Positions 50,507-58,056 of a DNA stretch of 64,000 nt are shown piece by piece. Position 1 is the first letter of the stretch, and each line of letters begins with the position of its first letter. Origin of the DNA: Mesorhizobium sp. CAU 1732 (GTDB lineage: Bacteria; Pseudomonadota; Alphaproteobacteria; Rhizobiales; Rhizobiaceae); the NCBI RefSeq assembly GCF_039888675.1, contig NZ_JBDQQR010000001.1:3410001-3474000 (forward strand), in the 5' to 3' direction. Made by a program: the position numbers and the translations under genes. The notes below the pieces were generated by a model. The model saw only the letters and a list, made by a program, of their open reading frames with translations, had not been told where the DNA came from and ran no database searches.

Positions 50507-50833
50507 TCACTGGTTCCATGGATGCAGCGGGTCGACCGGCCTGCCATTGATGTCGGACCCGACCACATAGCCCCGCTTCTCCTCACGCCGAACCAAGGAG
50601 TCATGGTGCGGGGCGCAGATGCTCTCGTGGTTGCCCGGATCGATGAACAGACCCCAATCCCCTTTATGCGGGATACGATGGTTCACGACTGCGGCAGCTG
50701 TGACGTCTTCCGATTGAAGGCAGCGTTCACATAGAGGTTGGCCGGACAGTTGCGCCTCGCGCGCAACTTTCCAGGCCTTCAGGCCGTACCAGCGATGGTA
50801 GGCTGCGGCTTCGGGAGAGCGGTGTGCAGTCAT
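50507..50833 (-). CDS. HNH endonuclease (packaging-associated)
   Basis: A 108-aa HNH protein: YHRWYGLKAWKVAREAQLSGQPLCERCLQSEDVTAAAVVNHRIPHKGDWGLFIDPGNHESICAPHHDSLVRREEK contains CERC, NHRIPH, N-H and CxxHH in the correct order. ATG 50831-50833. HNH genes next to terminase assist cleavage at cos in this phage class. Confidence 0.92.
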   Translation of the reverse strand: MTAHRSPEAAAYHRWYGLKAWKVAREAQLSGQPLCERCLQSEDVTAAAVVNHRIPHKGDWGLFIDPGNHESICAPHHDSLVRREEKRGYVVGSDINGRPVDPLHPWNQ

Positions 50834-50877
50834 GTGTTGATGGCCGATATTGTGCCTTGTGACCGAATTCAATCGGC

Positions 50878-51438
50878 ATGTATGGATACAAGTTACGAAT
50901 GGAGAATATTCACGCCTTCATGGAGAAGAGTAGCGCACGAGAGTTAACTTGGCTTGCGCCATGGGGGGCTGCAGTCGCCGCCGCTGGCTTTGTAGGATGG
51001 GTGTGTCATTTGACGCTTCCAACTACGGTGCATCTGTCGTCTGCAATAGCGTCCATTATTATCTCGCTCGCGTTACTCGCGTATATCGGTACGACGCTTC
51101 ACATCATGGCGACGCAGCACGTCCTCACTCCTTCGAAACCGCGGATACTGCTCTACAAACAAGAGGAAAGGGGCATATTCCTTACTTCGCCCTCTGACTG
51201 GCTAAGTTACCAATCAGCGTACTCCATGTTCTTGGTAGAGGCAGACGGATTCGAGCGTCTCCTATGCATTGCCGAAGTGCTGATTATACAGGACGACAAA
51301 AAGGTGCAGCTTGCGATCGCAAAACGCAATGACAGCGCGGCTGACGTTTGGGACAGTCTGCAGCGGGGGTCAACCGATCACTTCAAACAGATAATCATCA
51401 AGCCTGGCGTTCCCATGAACTGGACTGTATCCACATGA
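50878..51438 (+). CDS. Two-TM membrane protein (coupled pair, gene 1)
   Basis: A 186-aa plus-strand protein divergent from the packaging genes. Two membrane helices (about residues 26-46, LAPWGAAVAAAGFVGWV; and 58-76, AIASIIISLALLAYIG) are followed by a ~100-residue cytoplasmic domain (LLYKQEERGIFLTSPSDWLSY ... LLCIAEVLIIQDDKKVQLAIAK). ATG 50878 is used; 50899 is an alternative. Lower GC than the phage core. Its stop overlaps the next gene as ATGA. Confidence 0.7.
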   Translation: MYGYKLRMENIHAFMEKSSARELTWLAPWGAAVAAAGFVGWVCHLTLPTTVHLSSAIASIIISLALLAYIGTTLHIMATQHVLTPSKPRILLYKQEERGIFLTSPSDWLSYQSAYSMFLVEADGFERLLCIAEVLIIQDDKKVQLAIAKRNDSAADVWDSLQRGSTDHFKQIIIKPGVPMNWTVST

Positions 51439-51821
51439 AACAAGCGAAAGTCGCCAAAGTCATCGACGAGTATAAGGTAGTTCTTAACGTGGGAGCGGAC
51501 GACGGCGTGCGCGTACACTCAGAATTCATACTCTATCGTATCGGAACTGAAGTCATCGATCCTGATTCCGGTGAAAGCCTCGGCAACTTCGAAGAGGTCA
51601 TCGGCCGAGGAATTGTGACACATGTGCAGACTAGGCTCGCAACACTCGAAGCGTCGGAGACGCTAGATGGAGGACGTAAAATTATCCGGAAGTCCTCCCC
51701 CTATCGTTTAACATCGATTTCGGGAATGTTTGGTGCCGACACCGAAGAAATTGTAGAGGCACCAGATAAAGCCAAACCCTTTCGGAACGCGATTGTTGGC
51801 GACTTCGCAAAGGTAGTTTGA
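51435..51821 (+). CDS. FlgT C-terminal-like soluble protein (coupled pair, gene 2)
   Basis: A 128-aa beta-rich protein: KVAKVIDEYKVVLNVGADDGVRVHSEFILYRIG then DPDSGESLGNFEEVIGRGIVTHVQTRLATLEA. The pattern (V-N-G---GV--GSEF-VYR-G--V-DP-TGE-LG) resembles the C-terminal domain of FlgT and other beta-barrel modules. Coupled by ATGA to the membrane protein, so the two likely act together at the membrane. Function unknown. Confidence 0.7.
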   Translation: MKQAKVAKVIDEYKVVLNVGADDGVRVHSEFILYRIGTEVIDPDSGESLGNFEEVIGRGIVTHVQTRLATLEASETLDGGRKIIRKSSPYRLTSISGMFGADTEEIVEAPDKAKPFRNAIVGDFAKVV

Positions 51822-51826
51822 CAGAT

Positions 51827-51864
51827 AGCCCCAGCCTCGACCGTCAAAACGGGAGGCCGGGGCT
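51827..51864. terminator. Strong hairpin after the coupled pair
   Basis: AGCCCC-A-GCCTC pairs with GAGGC-C-GGGGCT (11 pairs, one mismatch). It begins 6 bp after the TGA of gene 2. No T-run follows, so it may stabilise or terminate with help. Confidence 0.5.
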
Positions 51865-51897
51865 GCACCCGCGCAGCGGAGGAGGTCGCGCGCGGAT

Positions 51898-51959
51898 ATC
51901 TCGACGCGAAACGGCCGGATGCCCAGCCTTCTCAGCTATAGAAGCTGTCGCGTTGAGAT
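51898..51959 (+). ncRNA. Candidate structured RNA or cruciform
   Basis: ATCTCGACGCGA (51898-51909) pairs with TCGCGTTGAGAT (51948-51959) as 12 continuous pairs in plus-strand RNA thanks to one G-U; the opposite strand would have a C-A mismatch. Inside is a second stem (CTTCT/AGAAG extended by CAG/CTG). It lies between convergent genes in 255 bp without a reading frame. Confidence 0.45.
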
Positions 51960-52076
51960 AGTTACCCGACCCTCGCGATCGTTCGGAGCCGGGGCGACCG
52001 TAGCCGCAAACTGCTGGGGCCGCCATTCGGCGACCCCTCTCAGTTTATAAGGGTTTTGACCCGGCGAAATTGGCCG

Positions 52077-53159
52077 CTATGCCACGAACTTTTTTATCGC
52101 AGCGGCCAGATTGTCGTTCGAGCCGCGCAATAGACGCGGCCCTGCCTTGCGAGACTTACCGACTGCAGCACCGATGTCGCCGTAGTTCTTGGCCGTCATA
52201 GATGCATCCAGCACCGCGACGTCTGCATCTGAGAGTTCAGCGCGCGCCTTCCTCCACTCGGTCGCGCTCACTAGCGCCGAGGCTGTTTCCTGCCAGGATG
52301 CCGCTCCACCGCCAGCACACGTCGACTTCTTCCCTGCAAGAAACATATCGGCGACGCGAGGCGGGCTGTAGGGCAGCCCAGCGGGGCAGCGCTTGATCTC
52401 CGGCAGCACGGGCGTGTTCGCATATGCGTCGGCGAGCATCTTGGCGGCTTCAGTTCGTCCGATCGACCTTCCGCGCCTCACGGGTCCGGCCTTCAGCTTC
52501 TTCGCTGGCTGGGGCGAGTTGAGCATTGCCGACCAAATCCTGTTGCTAGCTCCCCACACAGCCGCACCGCCCTTCTCCTGGCGCGTGCGTTCCTTCGTGC
52601 CGAGCATCGCGCCGACAGGCATGCGGACACGCTTCTCAACGACCTTTCCAGTCGCATCGCGCACCAGTGCCATCTCGGTTTGCGTGCCGTCGCTGAAGCG
52701 AAGCTTGCCAATGCGCACAACGACTTTGTGGCGCTCGCCCTTGTCATCGACATGCGTGCCGTATTCGACGTCGCCCCCGACGGGATATCGGAAAGTTTCG
52801 TGCTCGCCCTTCTTCTTGCCGAAATCAGCCATAGGCACATCTCGATACTCAGCCCTTTTCACGGATGCCGTGATCGCGCCTCTGAGGGTGATCCTGTTTC
52901 CGCCAGGCACAATCTCGCGTACCGTTTCGGTCGAGTACTGTGCCTCTTCCTGATCCACATCGGCGCCGTGGGCGCGGTTGTCGTTTGCGGCAGTCCGCCA
53001 ATTAGTCTGTAATGGCTCCCCTGTTGGTTGGTCGTGCCAGGCAAGAATTGCACCAAGGTCTCTGCCTTTGCGCCTATGCGGCAAAGCTGGTTTGCGGTCG
53101 AGATAAGCCGCCAAGCCTTCGAGAAAATCCGAGTACTTTTCAGCATGTGCATTAGCCAT
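52077..53159 (-). CDS. Hypothetical 360-aa early/late regulator-like protein
   Basis: A 360-aa protein starting MANAHAEKYSDFLEGLAAYL (GGGAGGT upstream). The middle is beta-rich and charged (RITLRGAITASVKRAEYRDVPMADFG ... KVVVRIGKLRFSDGTQ), and the C-terminus is helical and basic (RTEAAKMLADAYAN; MTAKNYGDIGAAVGKSRKAGPRLLRG) with an HTH-like segment. It lies between replication and packaging modules, where late-gene regulators are often found, but no family was recognised. Confidence 0.6.
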   Translation of the reverse strand: MANAHAEKYSDFLEGLAAYLDRKPALPHRRKGRDLGAILAWHDQPTGEPLQTNWRTAANDNRAHGADVDQEEAQYSTETVREIVPGGNRITLRGAITASVKRAEYRDVPMADFGKKKGEHETFRYPVGGDVEYGTHVDDKGERHKVVVRIGKLRFSDGTQTEMALVRDATGKVVEKRVRMPVGAMLGTKERTRQEKGGAAVWGASNRIWSAMLNSPQPAKKLKAGPVRRGRSIGRTEAAKMLADAYANTPVLPEIKRCPAGLPYSPPRVADMFLAGKKSTCAGGGAASWQETASALVSATEWRKARAELSDADVAVLDASMTAKNYGDIGAAVGKSRKAGPRLLRGSNDNLAAAIKKFVA

Positions 53160-53574
53160 TGAGCGTACCTCCCTTGCTGTAATCGGGAATGACCCGAATT
53201 TCTTCACTGATGTTGATGTCGCGAATTGCCTCTGACAGTCCTGTTGGTTCACCGCCCTCGCCTTCAGCCATGCGGGCGCAAACTTCGCGAACGAACTCTC
53301 TCTGTCGGCACGCCTGCGTCCACGCTTCGGCTTGCGACATGTAGCCGGGCCCGCCGACGAAGGCTTGGAAGTGTGAGAGAATTTTCTCCTCCAATTTCTC
53401 GAAACGTGTGTGGAATTTCTGCCTGGCTGACTCGATTACGTCTGCCCGACGATTTCTCGCGATCGCATCGAAAACTGGGTCGATAAGTGCCGATCGTTCT
53501 TCCTGCGACATCCGCCGGTAACTGCTTAGTGAGTTAACCGGCTCGATGTCAGAATCTTCCGCCCCGAGGCTCAT
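53152..53574 (-). CDS. Hypothetical early protein
   Basis: A 140-aa helical, acidic protein (MSLGAEDSDIEPVNSLSSYRRMSQEERSALIDPVFDAIARNRR) overlapping the downstream gene by 8 bp. Part of the run of small genes after the candidate origin. No family recognised. Confidence 0.55.
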   Translation of the reverse strand: MSLGAEDSDIEPVNSLSSYRRMSQEERSALIDPVFDAIARNRRADVIESARQKFHTRFEKLEEKILSHFQAFVGGPGYMSQAEAWTQACRQREFVREVCARMAEGEGGEPTGLSEAIRDINISEEIRVIPDYSKGGTLNG

Positions 53575-53613
53575 TGCTCAAAGGTTCGCAGGGCTGTACC
53601 GTCCGTCGGGTAA

Positions 53614-53835
53614 TCACGCTGCATTTTCAATCTCCTCCGGGGTATCGTCATTCGCTGCGGTATAGTGCGGCCGTGGGCTGGTCGGCTCGATGCCGGCTGC
53701 GCGGGCAATGAAGCGGTCGAGTGCGGTGATGCCGTCTTCTGGTAGGTGGAGCGGCTTGGTCATCGCGGGGACCCCTCTCCAGGCAGGTCCGCCGAGTTGG
53801 TTTGGTAGTCGGTCACATTTGGCGCCGAGGCTCAT
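53614..53835 (-). CDS. Hypothetical small early protein
   Basis: A 73-aa frame with ATG 53833-53835 overlapping the preceding TGA as ATGA. It contains LHLPEDGITALDRFIARAAG and an acidic tail. An internal ATG (53763) preceded by GAGAGGGG is an alternative start (49 aa). Its first codons (MSLGA) repeat the start of the next gene, a sign of local duplication. Confidence 0.5.
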   Translation of the reverse strand: MSLGAKCDRLPNQLGGPAWRGVPAMTKPLHLPEDGITALDRFIARAAGIEPTSPRPHYTAANDDTPEEIENAA

Positions 53836-54005
53836 GGCAGCAGCTCTCGGTCGATGTAGTGCCACTCCCAATCGCGATGCGTTTCGCACCAAACGAGCGC
53901 CAGTTGCTCGTCGCCCGAAATGTCGGCGAGTTCGTCCACCTGGGACGGGTCAACCTCGTGGCGGATGCGCTTGCCGTTTTTGGTAGTCTCGATGGTGATC
54001 GTCAT
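53832..54005 (-). CDS. Hypothetical small early protein
   Basis: A 57-aa protein (MTITIETTKNGKRIRHEVDPSQVDELADISGD...) with GGAGGG before ATG 54003-54005. It is mostly charged with a Trp/His-rich end (CETHRDWEWHYID). It lies immediately downstream of the repeat-rich region. Confidence 0.6.
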   Translation of the reverse strand: MTITIETTKNGKRIRHEVDPSQVDELADISGDEQLALVWCETHRDWEWHYIDRELLP

Positions 54006-54031
54006 GATGCCCTCCAATTTGCGCCGTTGTG

Positions 54032-54250
54032 AACTTGTGGAACTTGTGAAAACCGTTGAGGACACATAGGGGGAGACCCTAAAACGCGGGTCCCAGAAGA
54101 GTTCTCACAAGTTCACAAGTAGATAGAAAAGAGAGATATAATTCTCTCTATATATATGTTCTTGTTGCGTTTTATGGGTACTAACAACTTGTGGCGACTT
54201 CACAAATTCAGCAAACTCTCACAAGTTTGTCGACCGGAGCCCCACAAGTT
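54032..54250. repeat. Iteron-like array and AT-rich segment (candidate origin)
   Basis: CACAAGTT or its complement AACTTGTG occurs at 54032, 54041, 54106, 54114 (CACAAGTA), 54186, 54220 and 54243, with CACAAATT at 54201. The copies flank an AT-rich tract (54121-54180) containing GAGAGA-TATAAT-TCTCTC and TATATATA. Beside the primase/helicase gene this pattern fits a replication origin; it could also be an operator array. Confidence 0.68.
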
Positions 54251-54266
54251 GTGACGCCCGTTTTGC

Positions 54267-56612
54267 CTATCCCAAAAGTTTGAATCGGCATCTGGCACCC
54301 GGCTTCGCCTTGCCAGACAGTTCGGATACTTTACCTGTATCGATCAGCCATGCGACCGCTTCCGATACCTCGTCCTGGCGCGACGCACTGACGCCTTCCC
54401 GCTGGAGAAGGTGCGACCAGGCGAGGGTCTTGTCGGGCGCCCGCTCCAGTGCCCGTACTACTGCCTTACGGAGCGCTTCCGTCGCGCTGCCTGACATATG
54501 GCGGTCAACGCCTTCTGAGACGATCTGGATGGAGCGATGAACGATTGCCCAACCCCAGGCCACGTCTTCTGCAGTTATGCCCGGATCGGCGGAGTTTCGG
54601 CTCACCGCTCGGATCGTAGCGAGACGGACGGTGTTCTCGGCCGCTCGTCCATTTACGTGGTGCTCGCGGTCGTTCCAGCTTCTATCGGACTGCCACCGGA
54701 ACACGTCTGACCACAAGCGATAAGCATCACCGCTCTCCCCGCCCACGAAGGGCACCGTGATTTTATTAATTCCCAAAGGGTTGTCCCCTTTTGGGAGGTC
54801 TTTGAATGCGCGCTCAAGGTCAGCCTTCAGTTTCGCGGGGATCTTGACTTCACGATTGAGGCGCGGCGGCTTAATTTCATCGGGGCCCTTTCCCTCGATG
54901 AAAACGAAGCGCGACAGCATCCCATCCGAAAGGGAATCCTCGGACAACCCAGCGTAAAGCGTAGAAGGCGTCGTCATGCCCAGTACGGTCAGCGCTGGCC
55001 CCATTATTGGGGAATCATCTGGCTTCGATTCCGCACTAGCATATTGGCGTCCGTGAAAGACTGCGTCTGCCTGGTCATAGATCGCCAGCAGCAGCTTTCT
55101 AATTGAGGCAGACGCTGCGTTTGCGCGTTTCGCGTTCACATCCTGGAGAACGAGGCCGAACTCGTCCATCACCACAACCGTTGACGGGTTCTTCCGGAGC
55201 ATTCGCTCGATAGCCGCAAAGCTCGTCGGATCGCCGTTCGTTACAGCGCCGGGACGTCCCGCGGAGTTTGCAAGGTGCACTATCGACTTGGGCGCGTGAC
55301 CCTTTCCAGATGCCACCCCCATTATAGTGGTCATGAACATATTCAGGCCACTCCGTGTTGGCCCAAGAGCCCTGTCGCCGAACATCCCTCCAACCAGTGC
55401 TATGGCCGCCGTCAGGGAAAGCTCCGGCACGGGGATGATGGCCGTTTCCGTGATCCACTTCGATACGTCCCGGAGAAGTCCGCCTGCAGCATCTGGAATG
55501 AACGGATTCGGGTGCATCTCGGGCAGTGAAGGGTATTTGCGTGCGGGCTCAGCGTCGGGGTCATTGTCGTTCGCCGCGGTCATCTTGGCCTCAGCCTTGC
55601 CAATCATACCCCTGACCGCATCTGCACTCGCCGCCCTTTCCTCGTCGCGAGATGCACCGTACTTCCCCCACATCCGAGCGAAGTCCGCACTCGGATCCTT
55701 GGATTCGTATCTGGCGAACCAGTCACCCTTCGCCGACAGAAACACCACCAGCGCCTGTTCGGCGGACAGGCCATCGAACGAAAGTTGCTCGACGACTTTG
55801 GCCGCATGTGCAGACCGATCCCCGACCTCGTCGGCAGCAAGAAGCTCCGCAGCGGGCACGCTGATGTCGATACCATCGATCGGCGGCAGGTCGCCAATTA
55901 GTACAGGGCGCAACTCCGCCGAAGCCTGAATGTGCGGCGCCAGCGCCGCCTGAAGGTCGTCGATGGATGTGACTGTGCCATCCCATTGCTTGGCAACTGT
56001 CACCGACACTGCGTCTGGCGAGCGGCCTCGCGAGAGTTTTTTGGCATTTGGCCAATTCAAGCAGCCGGCCACCCGCCAGACGTGCGAGACGTCTACGGTG
56101 CAATGGTCGGCATTTGCTGCCCGCTTCAGGCCGGACGCAAGCGGCTTCGCTTCCTGTGGGGAAAGTGGCTTGGCTAGCAGAAGGAAGCACTGGAAGTTGC
56201 CAGGGGAACTTTCAACGACGAAGTTCGGGTCGATCGGCATCGAACCTGCGCGACCGGTGTCGTCGTCCATATCCGCTACGAGTGCCAGAACGGCAACGAC
56301 GTCTGCCTCACCGCCTTTTTTGCCGCGCTCCAAAGACGGCCGCATCAAGTTCGGACAGATGTAGACGTTCGCGTTCGGGGTCTGTGCGTGGGCCATGACG
56401 GACTCAACGGTGCCATCGATGTCACCCACAGCGTGGTGGCTAATTACACCGCCGGCACGGTCTTCGCCGTTCGGGTTTGCAAAGAAGGCTGAGACGACAA
56501 ATTTGCCTGTGAAGCCCACCGCGAGTTGGTGAAGCATCTCGACATGTTTGCGGATCGCAGGCTCGTCAAACGAGGGCGTGAGATCACGCTGCAGTTCTGG
56601 CAATGCGGGCAT
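54267..56612 (-). CDS. Primase/helicase replication protein (DUF3987)
   Basis: A 781-aa replication protein. ATG 56610-56612 gives MPALPELQRDLTPSFDEPAIRKHV; the longer frame upstream is within the preceding gene. The N-terminal third resembles an AEP-type primase-polymerase (VVAVLALVADMDDD, LSRGRSPDAVSV). The C-terminal two thirds are a DUF3987-type helicase with IMGVASGKGHAPKS (Walker A-like) and VVVMDEFGLVLQD (Walker B). Likely initiates phage DNA replication at the adjacent repeats. Confidence 0.9.
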   Translation of the reverse strand: MPALPELQRDLTPSFDEPAIRKHVEMLHQLAVGFTGKFVVSAFFANPNGEDRAGGVISHHAVGDIDGTVESVMAHAQTPNANVYICPNLMRPSLERGKKGGEADVVAVLALVADMDDDTGRAGSMPIDPNFVVESSPGNFQCFLLLAKPLSPQEAKPLASGLKRAANADHCTVDVSHVWRVAGCLNWPNAKKLSRGRSPDAVSVTVAKQWDGTVTSIDDLQAALAPHIQASAELRPVLIGDLPPIDGIDISVPAAELLAADEVGDRSAHAAKVVEQLSFDGLSAEQALVVFLSAKGDWFARYESKDPSADFARMWGKYGASRDEERAASADAVRGMIGKAEAKMTAANDNDPDAEPARKYPSLPEMHPNPFIPDAAGGLLRDVSKWITETAIIPVPELSLTAAIALVGGMFGDRALGPTRSGLNMFMTTIMGVASGKGHAPKSIVHLANSAGRPGAVTNGDPTSFAAIERMLRKNPSTVVVMDEFGLVLQDVNAKRANAASASIRKLLLAIYDQADAVFHGRQYASAESKPDDSPIMGPALTVLGMTTPSTLYAGLSEDSLSDGMLSRFVFIEGKGPDEIKPPRLNREVKIPAKLKADLERAFKDLPKGDNPLGINKITVPFVGGESGDAYRLWSDVFRWQSDRSWNDREHHVNGRAAENTVRLATIRAVSRNSADPGITAEDVAWGWAIVHRSIQIVSEGVDRHMSGSATEALRKAVVRALERAPDKTLAWSHLLQREGVSASRQDEVSEAVAWLIDTGKVSELSGKAKPGARCRFKLLG

Positions 56613-56853
56613 CGGCTGTGTGGCTCCCCAGCGCGGCTTCGGCCGCTTTCGTGATTTGTTCTGCGAGAACGGGATGAAATGTTGCGGCATGTTTTCCGCA
56701 GGCGTTCGGCGCGATTGTCCGCAGGCCGGCCGGTGATTGCCGGAGTTGTAGGTTGTAGATGCGCAGATGGTCGCCGATCTCGACATCGAAGGTGGCTAAC
56801 ACCTTGCCAGCCCCATCTGGGGCCGGCCGGATTGCAAGGACGCGGTGCGTCAT
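56584..56853 (-). CDS. Hypothetical small early protein (SpoVG-like pattern)
   Basis: An 89-aa protein. The segment ATFDVEIGDHLRIYNLQLRQS with TIAPNACGKHAATFHP resembles the SpoVG-like fold seen in small phage early proteins that may bind nucleic acid. It overlaps both neighbours (ATGA on the upstream side, 28 bp on the replication gene). Confidence 0.6.
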   Translation of the reverse strand: MTHRVLAIRPAPDGAGKVLATFDVEIGDHLRIYNLQLRQSPAGLRTIAPNACGKHAATFHPVLAEQITKAAEAALGSHTADARIARTAA

Positions 56854-57197
56854 GCGGCTTCCGCGAGTGTGCGGTCACGGGCAATTTTTTCGCGCATGGC
56901 ATTAATGGCGAAATCTAATATGTCCGGGTCCCGCGAGAAGAGGTCGGCAACGTGCCGGGAAGCATGGGCTGGGGCATCTTCATTCCCCCACCACTCAACC
57001 AGAGACAGCCGTCTCCGGCGCCCCTCGTCGATACGACGCTGTTCGACGTGCAAGACCATCGAGTGTTCGACGGGCCAGACGTGGGTTGGACGGCCGTCTT
57101 CGTATTCCACGCGAATGCCGGCACCGCGCACTGGACGATGCGGAATTTCGCCATCACAAAGACGTTGGCTGCGGCTTTTCGAAAAACCTGAAGGCAT
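56850..57197 (-). CDS. Hypothetical early protein
   Basis: A 115-aa charged protein starting MPSGFSKSRSQRLCDGEIPHR, with a GAGG site and a leader hairpin (CCCCG/CGGGG) upstream. It has basic patches (EQRRIDEGRRRRLSL) and an acidic helix at the end. ATGA overlap with the next gene. No family recognised. Confidence 0.55.
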   Translation of the reverse strand: MPSGFSKSRSQRLCDGEIPHRPVRGAGIRVEYEDGRPTHVWPVEHSMVLHVEQRRIDEGRRRRLSLVEWWGNEDAPAHASRHVADLFSRDPDILDFAINAMREKIARDRTLAEAA

Positions 57198-57304
57198 GCA
57201 AAAATCCTCGTCTCCCCGACGCGTGGCGCGGGGCGATTGTTGTGTGACAGGTGGGTGTGAACTGGCTTTAAGGAATATAGCGCCGGAGGAGATAACCCCC
57301 AACG

Positions 57305-57511
57305 TCAGGCGGCCGCAGATTGCTCCTGTTCCGAAATCCACGCGCTCAGCGTCGACTTGCGAGCGCAGACTGTTTCACCAATCCGGAAGTGCGGAAGGTT
57401 GCCTTTTGACACCGCGTGGTACACGGCACGGCGCGGGAAGCCGAGGTGTGCGGCTATCGCATCCGCGCCCCGCAGGATGTCGACTGACAGGTTGTCATTG
57501 TTTGCATTCAT
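57305..57511 (-). CDS. Excisionase-like helix-turn-helix protein
   Basis: A 67-aa DNA-binding protein: ILRGADAIAAHLGFPRRAVYHAVSKGNLPHFRIGETVCARKSTLSAWI is the AlpA/Xis-type winged-helix pattern, with a recognition helix and a short wing. ATG 57509-57511 after GGAG. Divergent from the regulator at 57662 and adjacent to the integrase, the usual place for an excisionase. Confidence 0.82.
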   Translation of the reverse strand: MNANNDNLSVDILRGADAIAAHLGFPRRAVYHAVSKGNLPHFRIGETVCARKSTLSAWISEQEQSAAA

Positions 57512-57661
57512 TGATTGTCGCTCCTCTCTATGTCCTCGGATCACGGTTAATTCCGAGCCTAATTAATCTTGGGGTATTTTGTTATCTTTGTCAAGCGTGA
57601 ATAACGTCAATTTCGCGAATTCCGCTTGAAAACTTTGTCAACAACCGTTAAAGAGCATTCG
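57512..57661. promoter_or_regulatory. Divergent control region, early operon and regulator
   Basis: AT-rich 150 bp between divergent genes. TTGACAAAG occurs twice on the minus strand, 40-50 bp apart, offering possible -35 elements or operators for a phage repressor. No palindromic LexA-like box was seen here. Confidence 0.5.
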
Positions 57662-58009
57662 GTGAATGAGATCGACAAACTTCTGCGAGATTTGAAGGGC
57701 CGGTTTGGCGCAACTGCCAGACAGGTAGCGCAAGATCTCGGAACCACGACGGTGACTCTCTCCCGCTGGCGCAACGGCGTCTCCGAACCGAGGCCCGCGA
57801 GCCTTCAAGCCATGCGTGATCTACACACCCGATACATGGCAACCGCCCCTCGCGTTCCTTCGGTCTACAGCGACCGGGATTCGACGATTGTGCGGATGGC
57901 CGCCCTTGGACATGACTATTCCGAAATCGGGAAAGTCTTCGACATATCCCGCGAGCGGGTTCGTCAGATCGCATCCAAACATGGCGCTCCTCAGAGGCGG
58001 CGCGGGTAG
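57662..58009 (+). CDS. HTH regulator with sigma-region-4-like C-terminus
   Basis: A 115-aa protein (GTG 57662; an upstream TTG at 57626 is less likely). N-terminal LLRDLKGRFGATARQVAQDLGTTTVTLSRWRNG is an XRE-type helix-turn-helix; residues ~85-115, MAALGHDYSEIGKVFDISRERVRQIASKHG, copy the RNA-polymerase sigma region 4 pattern (LSRERVRQIE). Placed between excisionase and integrase, it likely controls lysogeny or integration. Confidence 0.72.
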   Translation: MNEIDKLLRDLKGRFGATARQVAQDLGTTTVTLSRWRNGVSEPRPASLQAMRDLHTRYMATAPRVPSVYSDRDSTIVRMAALGHDYSEIGKVFDISRERVRQIASKHGAPQRRRG

Positions 58010-58056
58010 CGAAGCACCCGTTATTTAGATTGTTGCGCAGAATCCGTTAGTCCGCT

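Noticed and set aside
51844..52026. 60-codon minus-strand frame in the convergent gap
   Set aside because: Pro/Arg-rich composition, no start signal, and the region is dominated by inverted repeats.
54100..54120. GTTC-N6-GTTC near the candidate origin as a third LexA box
   Set aside because: The spacing is 6, not 7, and it arises from the CACAAGTT repeat pair.
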